This document shows positions 37,091-45,957 of a DNA stretch of 49,083 bases, piece after piece. Numbering within the stretch: position 1 is the stretch's first letter; each line of letters starts with the position of its first letter. Location: contig JAUWOY010000022.1 in assembly GCA_030611885.1 (NCBI GenBank), positions 1-49,083 of the forward strand, read 5' to 3'. The DNA is from Chloroflexota bacterium. GTDB taxonomy: Bacteria > Chloroflexota > Anaerolineae > VGOG01. The notes below the pieces were generated by a model. It was not told the origin of the DNA. It saw only the letters and a program-made list of their open reading frames with translations, and ran no database searches. The position numbers and the translations under genes are program-made.

Positions 37091-37286
37091 CGGCCATAAC
37101 CTCTTCTTCGGTATGATCTTGATGCGCTTGCCAGGAGGCAGCCAGGGCACGGTCGAATTTCCGGAGAATGGAAGCTTCGACATCCGGACGCAGCTTGCGC
37201 CACAGGATTTCCTTGTGCTGGATTGGGAGGCGGCTCACCATTTCCAGAAGCTGCTCCCATTGGATTTCGAGAACTCTCTCGGACAT
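37032..37286 (-). CDS. Antitoxin-like partner of the PIN protein
   Basis: The 84-residue protein starts at ATG 37286 with AAAGGAGG 4 nt before. It is mostly helical (LEIQWEQLLEMVSRLPIQHK, VEASILRKFDRALAASWQ) and ends EEVMADALQTIAEIRSSRK. This resembles small proteins often found before COG1569 PIN toxins, though no known DNA-binding motif stands out. Its 3' end overlaps the PIN gene. A toxin-antitoxin pair is inferred from layout. Confidence 0.7.
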   Translation of the reverse strand: MSERVLEIQWEQLLEMVSRLPIQHKEILWRKLRPDVEASILRKFDRALAASWQAHQDHTEEEVMADALQTIAEIRSSRKAAGGS

Positions 37287-37464
37287 AAGGCCTCCTTTTG
37301 CTTCTTTCCAGCTTAATTCTACCATATTGGAAGGTAAGAAGCAAATAGGTGGCAGAGGGGGTTTTCGAAGCAGAACGGGATGGGAAAATCAACCCCAAGA
37401 TTCAGGCTTCCAATTTTAACGAACTTGGGGGAAAATAGGGCATCTCATATCGAGGAGGTGCCCA

Positions 37465-37899
<435 letters not shown>

Positions 37900-37947
37900 T
37901 TTGACACCTTTCTCGAGATGTGATATAAAGGTGGGGGAGTTGGTGGC

Positions 37948-39207
37948 ATGAATGAAGCAGTGCATCCATCTCGAAGGTTGAAACACATCGTCAACGGACA
38001 GGTCTACACGCCGGAGCGGGTCATTGAGCGGGGCGTGGTGACCATTGCTGGCGACAAAATCGCCGCCGTGGGAGAAGCGGGGTCGGTGTCGGTTTCCACG
38101 GACGGCGAATTGATTGACGCCACAGGCCTCCACGTGATCCCAGGCCTCATTGACCTGCACATCCACGGTGTTAACGGTTTGGACGCCATGCAGGGCCAGA
38201 TTGCGGAGATGGCCGCTCGACTTCCCCACTACGGTGTCACTGCTTTCCTGCCCACGGTTATCGCTGCGCCCTTTGAGCGATTGGTTGAATTGCTGGCGGA
38301 GATGGCCATCATCATTGCCGCCCGACCGCCAGGGGCTCGCATCCTGGGTGTGCACGTGGAGGGGCCCTATCTCTCGCCCCAACAGCCGGGTATGATGGAT
38401 CCCCGCCTCTTTCGCCCCTTCCGATGGGGCGAGTTCGAGCGACTGTGCGAAGCAAGCCAGGGACAGGTCAGGATGGTGACTCTGGCCCCTGAGGAGGGGG
38501 AGGCCCTGAACGCTATCCCCTGCCTTATCGAGCGGGGAATCGTACCTTCTATCGGTCACTCGGACGCCACCTTCCAGCAAGTTGCTGAAGCTGTGCTGTT
38601 GGGGTTGGCGCACGCCTCTCACACCTACAATGCTATGCGCGGCTTTCACCATCGAGAGCCGGGTGTTGTCGGTGCTATATGGCATTTTAACCAGATCATA
38701 GCCCAAGTCATCGCCGATGGAGTGCATGTCCATCCAGCAGCTCTGGCCCTGTTGTTGCAGCTCAAAGGCCCCGACCGGGTGGCCCTCATCAGCGACGCTG
38801 CTCCTGTTGCCGGCCTGCCACCCGGCGAGTACACCTGGGGCGGGAAGCAGGTCATCCTCGACCAGCGAGCCTGTCGCGGCCTCGATGGCCGCCTGGCTGG
38901 AAGCGTCGCGCTGATGGATGTGGGTCTACGCACCCTGGTAGCAGAGGTGGGACTGCCTCTGGAGACGGCATTGGTGACCGCCACTGCCGTGCCTGCCCAC
39001 GTGCTGGGGCTCAACAAGGGCGCGCTAGCCCCAGGCCGCGATGCTGATGTAGTCTTATTGGACGAAGCCCTGCGGCCTACACTGACTATAGTAGAGGGAG
39101 AGCTGGCACTGAAGTCTGAACAGTGCCAGGGGTCGAAGACAGGCTTAGGGGGCGGGGGGTCAGTAATGACCCCCTGCTACCCGATTGCCAAACGAGGCGA
39201 AATCTGA
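37948..39207 (+). CDS. nagA: N-acetylglucosamine-6-phosphate deacetylase
   Basis: NagA removes acetate from GlcNAc-6-phosphate in amino-sugar catabolism and cell-wall recycling. The 419-residue protein has the amidohydrolase signatures DLHIHGVNGLDAM, HVEGPYLSPQQPGMMDP, SIGHSDATFQQ, ASHTYNAMRGFHHREPGVVG, DGVHVHPAAL and LISDAAPVAGLPPGEY, with the metal-binding Glu, His and catalytic Asp in place. The normal end is near EGELAL (about residue 385); 30 further residues (SEQCQGSKTGLGGGGSVMTP) come from a GC-rich palindromic repeat that removed the original stop. No nagB or transporter is adjacent. Confidence 0.93.
   Translation: MNEAVHPSRRLKHIVNGQVYTPERVIERGVVTIAGDKIAAVGEAGSVSVSTDGELIDATGLHVIPGLIDLHIHGVNGLDAMQGQIAEMAARLPHYGVTAFLPTVIAAPFERLVELLAEMAIIIAARPPGARILGVHVEGPYLSPQQPGMMDPRLFRPFRWGEFERLCEASQGQVRMVTLAPEEGEALNAIPCLIERGIVPSIGHSDATFQQVAEAVLLGLAHASHTYNAMRGFHHREPGVVGAIWHFNQIIAQVIADGVHVHPAALALLLQLKGPDRVALISDAAPVAGLPPGEYTWGGKQVILDQRACRGLDGRLAGSVALMDVGLRTLVAEVGLPLETALVTATAVPAHVLGLNKGALAPGRDADVVLLDEALRPTLTIVEGELALKSEQCQGSKTGLGGGGSVMTPCYPIAKRGEI
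39120..39180. repeat. Palindromic repeat in the 3' end of nagA
   Basis: GGGGGTCA-GTAA-TGACCCCC (39156-39175) is a perfect 8-bp hairpin, preceded by a GC-rich stretch with CCAGGGGTCGAAGACAGGC. It codes the unusual NagA tail. Confidence 0.65.
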
Positions 39208-39213
39208 TATACT
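39185..39213 (+). promoter_or_regulatory. Promoter of the glycosyltransferase operon
   Basis: TTGCCA (39185-39190), 17-bp spacer, TATACT (39208-39213), inside the last codons of nagA. Identical hexamers and spacing serve the cobalamin operon. Confidence 0.75.
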
Positions 39214-39326
39214 ATATCCCGTGCCCAATATAAACGGGATTACAGAGTTGTGTCTATGGTGATCCCGGTGCCTAACTCCTGGATGGCTCAATGCAAAAAA
39301 CGCAAGAATTCAAGGGGATCAGTGAA

Positions 39327-40034
39327 ATGAATCAACCTTCTAGGGACGCTTCGCCCCTACTATCGGTGATCATGCCCGTTTACAACGAGCGGGAAACCTT
39401 GCCGGAAATCCTGGCCCAGGTCAGAGCTGTTGACTTGGAGAAGGAGATCGTGGTCGTTGACGATGGCTCCACCGATGGCACGCTGGATGTATTGAGAGAA
39501 GAGGAGAAAAAGGGCGATCTCAAGGTCTTCTATCACCAGGCCAACAAAGGCAAAGGGGCCGCAGTGCGCACGGGGCTCGAACACGCCTGCGGTGATTTCA
39601 TCATCATCCAGGATGCCGACCTGGAGTACGATCCCCGCGACTACCACAAGCTGCTCAAGCCCATTCTCGAAGGCCAAGCCGAGGTGGTTTACGGCTCGCG
39701 CTTCATGGTGTCCGGAGAGACCATGTTCTTCCTGCAAGCCCTGGGCAACAGGATTGTCACCCTGGTCACCAACGCCCTCTACGGCACCGCCTTGAGCGAC
39801 ATGGAGACTTGCTACAAAGCCTTCAGGGCTGAGGTCATAAAGTCTATCCCGTTGCGTTCGCGCCGCTTCGAGCTTGAACCTGAGATCACGGCCAAGCTGC
39901 TGAAAAGGGGCTACCGCATCCACGAGGTGCCCATATCTTACCAGGGACGGGAATATCACCAGGGCAAGAAGCTGACCTGGCGGGACGGCATCACGGCCCT
40001 GTGGACCCTGATCAAATATCGGTTTGTTGATTGA
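39327..40034 (+). CDS. GT2 glycosyltransferase (dolichyl/polyprenyl-phosphate sugar type)
   Basis: The protein of about 235 residues is a GT-A fold, family 2 enzyme: SVIMPVYNERETLPEIL, VVVDDGSTDGTLDVL, GKGAAVRTGLEHACGDFIIIQDADLEYDP (the DxD-like site) and VYGSRFM. It resembles DPM1-type enzymes that load a sugar onto a polyprenyl-phosphate, without the C-terminal membrane domain. ATG 39327, 9 nt behind AAGGGG, is preferred over ATG 39291, which has no ribosome binding site. The next gene, a membrane GT-C enzyme, starts near its stop codon, an arrangement expected for a lipid-linked donor maker followed by its user. Confidence 0.92.
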   Translation: MNQPSRDASPLLSVIMPVYNERETLPEILAQVRAVDLEKEIVVVDDGSTDGTLDVLREEEKKGDLKVFYHQANKGKGAAVRTGLEHACGDFIIIQDADLEYDPRDYHKLLKPILEGQAEVVYGSRFMVSGETMFFLQALGNRIVTLVTNALYGTALSDMETCYKAFRAEVIKSIPLRSRRFELEPEITAKLLKRGYRIHEVPISYQGREYHQGKKLTWRDGITALWTLIKYRFVD

Positions 40035-40041
40035 TCGTTTC

Positions 40042-41646
40042 ATGAGAAGGAGAGGTTGGATTGGCGGCCACTGGGCAGCGTTGGGTCTGGCGTTGCTGAT
40101 GGTCGTGGGGGTGGTCCTGCGGCTCGCTCCCATCGGCGCGAACCGCTTCCATCAGGACGAAGCGCTCTACAGCTTCTGGGCTCTCCAAGTTGCCACCGGG
40201 CGCGACCCGATCTTGATCCATTCCCCAGTTGATAAACCGCCCTTGTTCATTTACACCCTGGCCCTGTGCTTCAAACTCTTCGGCCCCTCGGAGGTGGCTG
40301 CCCGTCTGCCCAGCGAACTGGCTAGCGTGGCCAGCATCGCCCTTCTCTACTATCTGGCCCGGCGATTCTACGGACGAGCTGTGGCCATATTAGCGGCAAT
40401 CCTGATGGCGCTCTCCCCTTTCAATATCCTCTTTGCTCCTACGGCCTTCACCGATCCTCTGATGGTGGCCTGGGTTTTGGCTGCTCTCTGCTTGGCAGTG
40501 CAAGGGAGCCTGGGATGGGCTGGGCTCGCGTTGGGACTAGCCTCGGCCACCAAGCAGCAGGGCCTTCTCTTTGTGCCTCTGGTCGTAGTTATCGCCGCCC
40601 GTCGCCTCATGGCAGAGAAACCAGGTTTTTTTGCTCCACAACGCTTGCCAGGGTATCGAAAATGTCCGCAATGGCCTGGATTTGTGGTACACAGGATTCC
40701 AAAAACCTGGTTTCTGGTGGGCCTCTTTTTCGCCTCAGGCTTCCTGGCCGTGATGGCTCCCGTGGCCTGGTGGGATTCCCTGCGCTGGCGGTTGCAGCCC
40801 AACTACTTCGAGCAGAGCCTCATCAGCTACGGCGGCCTGGCCTGGGCAGACCCCGCTCAGTTGGCTGAACGGCTTGGAGATTGGGCCGGGATCCTGCGTT
40901 ACATAACCGCTTCGCCTGTTCTAAATATCCTATTGCTGGTCGGCCTGCCCTGCCTCCTGCTCTATGATCTCGCCCCCCCTCTTTTCCCCCCAAATTGGGG
41001 GGGAGGAAAAGGGGGAGAGCCAGCAGCTTTCTTCGATGTCGTCTTGTCGGCCTTTGTCATCCTTTTCCTGCTGGGCCATTGGGTGCTGAGCTTCAACGTC
41101 TGGGATCGCTACCTCCTGGGTTTGGTTCCCCTTTTGCTGATCCTGCTGGCGCGGATCATCTGGCTGGCGAGCGGGGTACTGGTCCGGCTACTATCTCCTC
41201 AATGGCCGCTCCTGCGAGTGTTTTTGGTTGTCGTCCTATTGGCGGCTACATTGGCTGGGCCAGCCTTGAGGGCGGCGCGGAGCGAATACCCCATCGGCGG
41301 GGACCACGGAGCCTACGATGGCATCGAAGCTGTAGCCGACTATTTCCGAGATGGTGTTCCCGCTGGCTCTGTCCTTTATCATCACTGGCTGGGCTGGCAT
41401 TACTCATTCTACATGTTCGACTTCCCCCTGGTGCTCCGCTGGTACCCTTCGCCTGATGAGCTGGCCCAGGATGCACGCCAGGTAGACGATGCCCAGCGCT
41501 ACGTCGTCTTCCCCAGGGGGAGATTGACGGCAGAGGCAGGCGATGCTCTGGCCGAGGCGGGGTTGACGCTTCGCCGCGTCTATTGGACCCACCGGCGTGA
41601 TGGCTGCCTCTCTCTCACCGTTTACCGCATTGAGAATCAGAAGTGA
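40042..41646 (+). CDS. GT39/ArnT-like membrane glycosyltransferase
   Basis: The GT-C type membrane protein has about 534 residues, many helices and the catalytic first-loop motif RFHQDEALYSFWAL (acidic DE) plus DKPPLFIYTLALCFKLFG. Such enzymes take sugar from polyprenyl-phosphate to lipid or protein acceptors outside the membrane. A TTG at 40024 would lengthen it by six codons. Two palindromic repeats lie within the frame (40617-40714 and 40972-41017), giving EKPGFFAPQRLPGYRK and PLFPPNWGGGKGG, which interrupt predicted loops between helices. Neither site breaks the frame. The stop overlaps the next gene by 4 nt. Confidence 0.85.
   Translation: MRRRGWIGGHWAALGLALLMVVGVVLRLAPIGANRFHQDEALYSFWALQVATGRDPILIHSPVDKPPLFIYTLALCFKLFGPSEVAARLPSELASVASIALLYYLARRFYGRAVAILAAILMALSPFNILFAPTAFTDPLMVAWVLAALCLAVQGSLGWAGLALGLASATKQQGLLFVPLVVVIAARRLMAEKPGFFAPQRLPGYRKCPQWPGFVVHRIPKTWFLVGLFFASGFLAVMAPVAWWDSLRWRLQPNYFEQSLISYGGLAWADPAQLAERLGDWAGILRYITASPVLNILLLVGLPCLLLYDLAPPLFPPNWGGGKGGEPAAFFDVVLSAFVILFLLGHWVLSFNVWDRYLLGLVPLLLILLARIIWLASGVLVRLLSPQWPLLRVFLVVVLLAATLAGPALRAARSEYPIGGDHGAYDGIEAVADYFRDGVPAGSVLYHHWLGWHYSFYMFDFPLVLRWYPSPDELAQDARQVDDAQRYVVFPRGRLTAEAGDALAEAGLTLRRVYWTHRRDGCLSLTVYRIENQK
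40617..40714. repeat. 98-bp inverted-repeat element inside the GT39 gene
   Basis: GAAACCAGGTTTTT (40617-40630) and AAAAACCTGGTTTC (40701-40714) are perfect 14-bp complements. The element has a MITE-like size. It adds about 32 residues in frame. Confidence 0.8.
40972..41017. repeat. G/C-run palindrome inside the GT39 gene
   Basis: CCCCCTCTTTTCCCCCCAA and TTGGGGGGGAGGAAAAGGGGG form a long imperfect stem with almost no loop. Confidence 0.8.
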
Positions 41647-44600
41647 ATTTTAAAGTTGAAAGTTTAAAGTTTAAAGTTGCAGGCGACCTTCTTGCCGTGG
41701 CGACCTTGCTCGCCCTGACGCTGGCCTTCTTCTGGAAGATCGTCTTCACCAATCTCATCCTGGTGGGATTGGACGTCTTCACCTATTTCTATCCCTACAA
41801 GGCTTACGCTGCTGAAGTTGTGCGCCAGGGCCGCCTGCCTTTGTGGAATCCGTATCTCTTCCTGGGCGTGCCGTTTCTGGCCAACGCCCAGACAGCGCTT
41901 TTCTATCCCCTGAACTTTCTTCTCTACTGGTTGCCCGTGCCCAAGATGATCAGCTATTCCATCGTGTTGCACGTTTTCCTGGCGGGCTTGTTTGCCTACC
42001 TCTACGCTCGCCTCTCGCTGGGACTGGGCCGATGGGGAGCCTGGTTGGCGGCGGCGGTTTTCGCCTTCAGCGGCTTCGTCGGTGCTCAGGTGGAGCACGT
42101 CAACCAGTTGAATTGCTCCGTCTGGCTGCCGCTGCTGTTTTTGCTATTCGATCTGGCTCGGAAAGGGTGGCTGAGTAACCCGCTCCCGCCGGATCGCCAG
42201 ATCCGGCGGTCTGGCCTGGATTTGGCAATCCAGGCCGAGCGGAGTCAAGGGTGGCTGTATGTCTTGCTGGCCGGATTGGTGGTGGGGCTGCAATTTACGG
42301 CTGGCCATACTCAATCGTCGTATATCACCCTGTTTGCTCTGGGAGTCTATGCGATCTTTCCGGCTCTGTGGAATAGGTGGGTGAAGCGCCGGCTGAGTAG
42401 ACTCGCAGTGCAGCGGAGAGTCGTATCGAAGCCAAGCGGGTCTTCTGGACAAGCCCGCTCGCTTGGTTTCGATACGCCTACGGCTACTCAACCGGCGCTC
42501 GCAAGGGAAATTGGCCGTAGCTTGCTGGTTTATCTCTTGATTGTGATCATCGGCCTGGCTCTGGCGGCGGTTCAGTTGTTGCCGACTTTGGAGCTCTCGC
42601 GGCTCTCTGTGCGGGGCGGAGGGCTATCCTATCGCGAGGCCGCTTCTTTTTCCCTCAAGCCGCGCTTGTTGCTCCTGTCTCTGCTGCCGACCTTCGGAGG
42701 TGAGAAGGTCTTCAGCGAGTACGTTGCCTACCTGGGCATCGTCGCCCTGGCCCTGGCCCTCGTCGGGGCCCTGTTCCAGCGGCGCCATCCGGCTCGCCCG
42801 TTCCTCATCTTCTTGACGGCCCTGGGTCTGTTCCTGGGCCTGGGGGCCTACAATCCCTTCTACTTCGTCCTGTACAAGCTGGTGCCGGGCTTTGGCCTCT
42901 TCCGAGCGCCGGCTCGCTGGCTATATCTCTACGCCTTCGGCGGGGCTATGCTGGCGGGGCTGGGGGCGGACTTCCTGAGCTATTCCCTCCGGGCAAAGGC
43001 CGAGGTGGTCGGTCACGGAATTGGGGAACTATCGCGCTTCGTCCGCCGCCGTCTGCTGATAGCCATCGGCGTGTTGGCTGCTCCCCTGCTTCTCATCTCC
43101 CCTTTCCTCGACTTGCCCACCCGGTTCACGCTCCTGGCTTGGCTGCCACTGGTTCTACTGGCTGCGGTCTTGCTCTGGCTAGGGCTATCGGCCCATGCGA
43201 CGCGACCTGCTTTTCGTCTGGTGGTGGCGCTGATCGTCGTCGGGGAGCTCTTCGCCGCCAGCCGCGGCCTGGCCTACAACCATCCTACCGCCCCGGAAGC
43301 CTACTCTTCCCTGCGCACCGCTCCGGCCCACCTTTTAGCCGATGGGCAGCCCACGGATCGCTTCCTCAGCATCTCAGGCCTGACTTTTGACCCTGGCGAT
43401 CTGGGGGAGATACAGCAGATTTTCGGGGATCAACTGTCTCCTCAGGCTATCTATGACTACGTGGTGGCCACCAAGCTGAAGGAAATCCTGGCCCCCAACC
43501 TGCCCCTCGTTTATAAAATCCCCAGCGTGGACGGCTACGACGGCGGGGTGCTCCCCCTCAAGCGCTACGTCGAGCTGCAGAGCCTGTTTCTGTCCGAGCC
43601 TTCGCCTGATGGCCGATTGCGGGAGAGTCTGAAAGAGATACCGCCATCGCGGATTCTGAGCCTGCTCAACGTCAAATACGTCATCACCGACAAGGTTCAC
43701 GATGTCTGGGTGGACGGTGTCTACTACGACCTGAGTCACGAGGCCGTCTTGGGCGCTGGGGCGGTCTCCCAAGTGAAGGTGACGGACCTGCCCGACTTTG
43801 CTGTTACCTCCCTGGGCCTGGTCTCTCATCTGGAGGGGGCGGGGGATCTGCCCAACGGGGCGCCCGTGGCTCAAGTGACGATCACCGACGAGTTGGGGGC
43901 GGTGCAAAGCCGTCTCCTACGGGCCGGGATTGAGACGGCGGAGGGCGAATATACCGCAGGTGTGGTTCAGCATGACCAGGCCAGAGTTTGCCGTCACTGG
44001 CCCGACGATCCCCAGGGGAACGATTACCTCGCTCGCCTGGAGTTTGGTGGGGCCCTGATCCTCAGGCAGATTTCTATTGAGTATCTAGCCCCGGCTGGAC
44101 GGCTGCACCTGCGCGGTGGCAGCCTGATTGATGATAGGACGGCCACTTTTCGGCCCCTGGTTGTTTCCACCGGGGGGCGCTTCCGGCTGGTGCACAGCGG
44201 CGATGTGAAGGTCTACGAGAACCTGGACAGCCTGCCGCGAGCCTTCGTCGTCCATCGGGCGCAAGTCCTGGACGATGAGGCGGCCATAGCAGTCATGAAA
44301 GATCCCTCCTTCCGACCTGAAAACGAAGTCATCCTGGCTTCCGACGGGCACGAGGTGCTGTCCCCCCAGGACGACGGTGGAGCCGAGGTAGAGCTCCTGT
44401 CCTACGAGCCAGAGCGCATCGTGATTTCTGCCGATCTGGCTGCGGACGGCTATTTGGTGCTGACCGACGCTTACTATCCTGGCTGGCGCGCGCTGACCGA
44501 CGGCCTGGAGGTGCCTATCTACCGAGCGGACCTTCTCTTCCGGGCGGTGTACCTGCCTGCGGGCCAGCACAGAGTGGAGTTCATCTACGATCCCCTCTCT

Positions 44601-44696
44601 TTCAAGCTGGGAGCCGCCATCAGCCTGGCGGCGTTGTTGGCTCTGGTGGCTGGCGCCGCTGCCGCCGCTGGACGAAGGAGGAAAGATGGTGTATAA
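41643..44696 (+). CDS. YfhO-family large membrane protein
   Basis: This is a 1017-residue protein with at least ten hydrophobic segments in the first half (KIVFTNLILVGLDVFTYFYPYKAYAAEVV..., typical GT-C-like LPLWNPYLFLGVPFLANAQ) and a soluble C-terminal domain (about 760-990) ending with a final helix. YfhO proteins are related to GT-C glycosyltransferases and in Firmicutes help glycosylate lipoteichoic acid; here the substrate is open. The GTG start (41643) overlaps the preceding stop as GTGA. The first 12 residues (NFKVESLKFKV) are encoded by heptamer repeats, and two palindromic repeats (42184-42241, 42394-42495) add residues within loops. The operon with two other glycosyltransferases suggests surface-glycan assembly. 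Confidence 0.88.
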   Translation: MNFKVESLKFKVAGDLLAVATLLALTLAFFWKIVFTNLILVGLDVFTYFYPYKAYAAEVVRQGRLPLWNPYLFLGVPFLANAQTALFYPLNFLLYWLPVPKMISYSIVLHVFLAGLFAYLYARLSLGLGRWGAWLAAAVFAFSGFVGAQVEHVNQLNCSVWLPLLFLLFDLARKGWLSNPLPPDRQIRRSGLDLAIQAERSQGWLYVLLAGLVVGLQFTAGHTQSSYITLFALGVYAIFPALWNRWVKRRLSRLAVQRRVVSKPSGSSGQARSLGFDTPTATQPALAREIGRSLLVYLLIVIIGLALAAVQLLPTLELSRLSVRGGGLSYREAASFSLKPRLLLLSLLPTFGGEKVFSEYVAYLGIVALALALVGALFQRRHPARPFLIFLTALGLFLGLGAYNPFYFVLYKLVPGFGLFRAPARWLYLYAFGGAMLAGLGADFLSYSLRAKAEVVGHGIGELSRFVRRRLLIAIGVLAAPLLLISPFLDLPTRFTLLAWLPLVLLAAVLLWLGLSAHATRPAFRLVVALIVVGELFAASRGLAYNHPTAPEAYSSLRTAPAHLLADGQPTDRFLSISGLTFDPGDLGEIQQIFGDQLSPQAIYDYVVATKLKEILAPNLPLVYKIPSVDGYDGGVLPLKRYVELQSLFLSEPSPDGRLRESLKEIPPSRILSLLNVKYVITDKVHDVWVDGVYYDLSHEAVLGAGAVSQVKVTDLPDFAVTSLGLVSHLEGAGDLPNGAPVAQVTITDELGAVQSRLLRAGIETAEGEYTAGVVQHDQARVCRHWPDDPQGNDYLARLEFGGALILRQISIEYLAPAGRLHLRGGSLIDDRTATFRPLVVSTGGRFRLVHSGDVKVYENLDSLPRAFVVHRAQVLDDEAAIAVMKDPSFRPENEVILASDGHEVLSPQDDGGAEVELLSYEPERIVISADLAADGYLVLTDAYYPGWRALTDGLEVPIYRADLLFRAVYLPAGQHRVEFIYDPLSFKLGAAISLAALLALVAGAAAAAGRRRKDGV
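41646..41680 (+). repeat. Heptamer repeats at the start of the YfhO gene
   Basis: GAATTTT, AAAGTTG, AAAGTTT, AAAGTTT, AAAGTTG follow with a 7-bp period right behind the start codon. Confidence 0.8.
42184..42241. repeat. Double-hairpin repeat inside the YfhO gene
   Basis: GCCGGATC-GCCA-GATCCGGC and GGCCTGGATTTGGCAATCCAGGCC are two adjacent palindromes. They encode PPDRQIRRSGLDLAIQAE in frame. Confidence 0.75.
42394..42495. repeat. GTATCGAAACCAAGC inverted repeat inside the YfhO gene
   Basis: TGAGTAG...CGTATCGAAGCCAAGCGGG on the left matches CCCGCTCGCTTGGTTTCGATACG...CTACTCAACC on the right. It is the same family as 48975-49083 and the half copy at 31156. Confidence 0.82.
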
Positions 44697-44750
44697 TCTT
44701 GGATGGTGCGCGGGTTTCCGCGTAACTACAATAAAAAAGGAGGTTCTCTA

Positions 44751-45398
44751 ATGAACACATTTAATCGCGTGGTGGTGATCTTGCTCCTCTTGGCGACCAT
44801 CATTGTTATGACCACAGTACTGGTCGTGCCTCGGCCGACGATCGATGTCTTGCAGCAGTGGCTGTGGGACCTGGACATGAACCTGTCGTTTGTCCCTCCG
44901 CTCACCCTGCTGGTGGTGGGTGTCGCCCTGGCCTTGCTGGTAGATGTCGTCTGCGTTGTGCTGATCTGGCTTGAGGTCAGGCGGCGGCGTCCCAGAGCGA
45001 TCAGGGTGCGGAGTATCAGCGGCGGCCAGGCGGAGTTGACCGTGGATTCCGTCAGTCGCCGAGTGGAGCACAGCATCAGCCAGCTCGAGGGCGTTATCTC
45101 TGTCGAGCCGAACGTCTTGGGCAAGAGGCGCGGCGTCGAGGTGGTGATCGGCCTGGAGACCAGCCCAGAGGTGAATGTCCCGGCCAAGACCGAGGAGGTT
45201 TGCCAGGTGACCAGGGAAATCGTCGAGGACAAGATGGGACTTAGGCTGCGCAAGGTCAAGGTCAGCATCAAACATGCCCCCTATCCCATAGGGCAGCCGG
45301 TGGTCTCAGAACCTACCCTCTCTTCCCCAGAGCCGCCGGTGGTTCCAGAGCCAACCCCTCATCCCCCAGAGCCGCCAGCGGCCTACGAGGATGTCTAG
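44751..45398 (+). CDS. amaP: AmaP-like membrane anchor (alkaline-shock protein family)
   Basis: The 215-residue protein has two membrane helices (residues 7-27 VVVILLLLATIIVMTTVLVV and 46-70 PPLTLLVVGVALALLVDVVC) followed by a cytoplasmic Asp23/Gls24-like domain (about 82-175: AELTVDSVSRRVEHSISQLEGV, VVIGLETSPEVNVPAKTEEV). AmaP anchors Asp23-type envelope-stress proteins in Gram-positives. A Pro-rich tail (PEPPVVPEPTPHPPEPPAAY) ends the chain. ATG 44751 is chosen because AAAAAAGGAGG stands before it; an earlier in-frame ATG at 44703 lacks such a site. It stands upstream of scpB, with which it may be co-transcribed. Confidence 0.8.
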   Translation: MNTFNRVVVILLLLATIIVMTTVLVVPRPTIDVLQQWLWDLDMNLSFVPPLTLLVVGVALALLVDVVCVVLIWLEVRRRRPRAIRVRSISGGQAELTVDSVSRRVEHSISQLEGVISVEPNVLGKRRGVEVVIGLETSPEVNVPAKTEEVCQVTREIVEDKMGLRLRKVKVSIKHAPYPIGQPVVSEPTLSSPEPPVVPEPTPHPPEPPAAYEDV

Positions 45399-45399
45399 T

Positions 45400-45957
45400 A
45401 TGCCCCCGCCCCCAACCCCTCCCCCAAAGTTGGGGGAGGGGAGCTTGGAAATCAAGTCCCTGATCGAAAGCCTGCTCTTCGTGGCTGATGAGCCGGTGGC
45501 TGTTGAACGTTTGGCGTCGGCCATCGGTGTAGACTGTAAGGCGATTGAGGACGCGCTGCGGGAATTGAGTGAGGAGTACGAGCAGCGGGGACTGCGTCTT
45601 CAGCGCAAAAAAGGGTGGGTGCAGATGATCACTGCCCCCGAGTCGTCTCCTCACATCGAGCGCTTCCTCGGTTTGGAGCTGACCAGCAGGCTCTCCGCTC
45701 CAGCGCTGGAGACCCTGGCCATCGTCGCCTACCAGCAGCCCATCACCCGGGCCGGCGTCGAGGCTGTGCGGGGCGTCAATTGCGACAGCGTGTTGCGCAA
45801 CCTGGTTAGTAAGGGCTTGATCGAGGCGCTGGGACGCCTGCCCCAGGCCGGCCGCCCCATCGTCTACGGCACTACCTTCGAGTTCTTGCAATATTTTGGC
45901 CTGCAGGACTTAGCGGAGCTGCCGCCGTTGGACGAAGAGGAACGGGACGAAAGCTGA
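45400..45957 (+). CDS. scpB: Segregation and condensation protein B
   Basis: ScpB is the winged-helix subunit of the bacterial SMC-ScpAB condensin. The core is standard: LEIKSLIESLLFVADEPVAVERLA, LQRKKGWVQMITAPE, LSAPALETLAIVAYQQPITRAGVEAVRGVN, LVSKGLIEALGR, GRPIVYGTT. The first 15 residues (MPPPPTPPPKLGEGS) are coded by the palindromic repeat at 45405-45445, which seems to have replaced the original start. ATG 45400 lies 9 nt after GAGG; ATG 45391 is an alternative. The stop overlaps rluB by one base. No scpA gene is in the window. Confidence 0.93.
   Translation: MPPPPTPPPKLGEGSLEIKSLIESLLFVADEPVAVERLASAIGVDCKAIEDALRELSEEYEQRGLRLQRKKGWVQMITAPESSPHIERFLGLELTSRLSAPALETLAIVAYQQPITRAGVEAVRGVNCDSVLRNLVSKGLIEALGRLPQAGRPIVYGTTFEFLQYFGLQDLAELPPLDEEERDES
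45405..45445. repeat. Palindromic repeat at the start of scpB
   Basis: CCCCTCCCCCAA (45416-45427) and TTGGGGGAGGGG (45430-45441) are perfect complements. The same element type occurs at 48030-48110. Confidence 0.85.

Noticed and set aside
44690..44760. TATAAT at the end of the YfhO gene as promoter for amaP
   Set aside because: TATAAT is present at the stop codon, but no acceptable -35 box lies 16-18 bp upstream.
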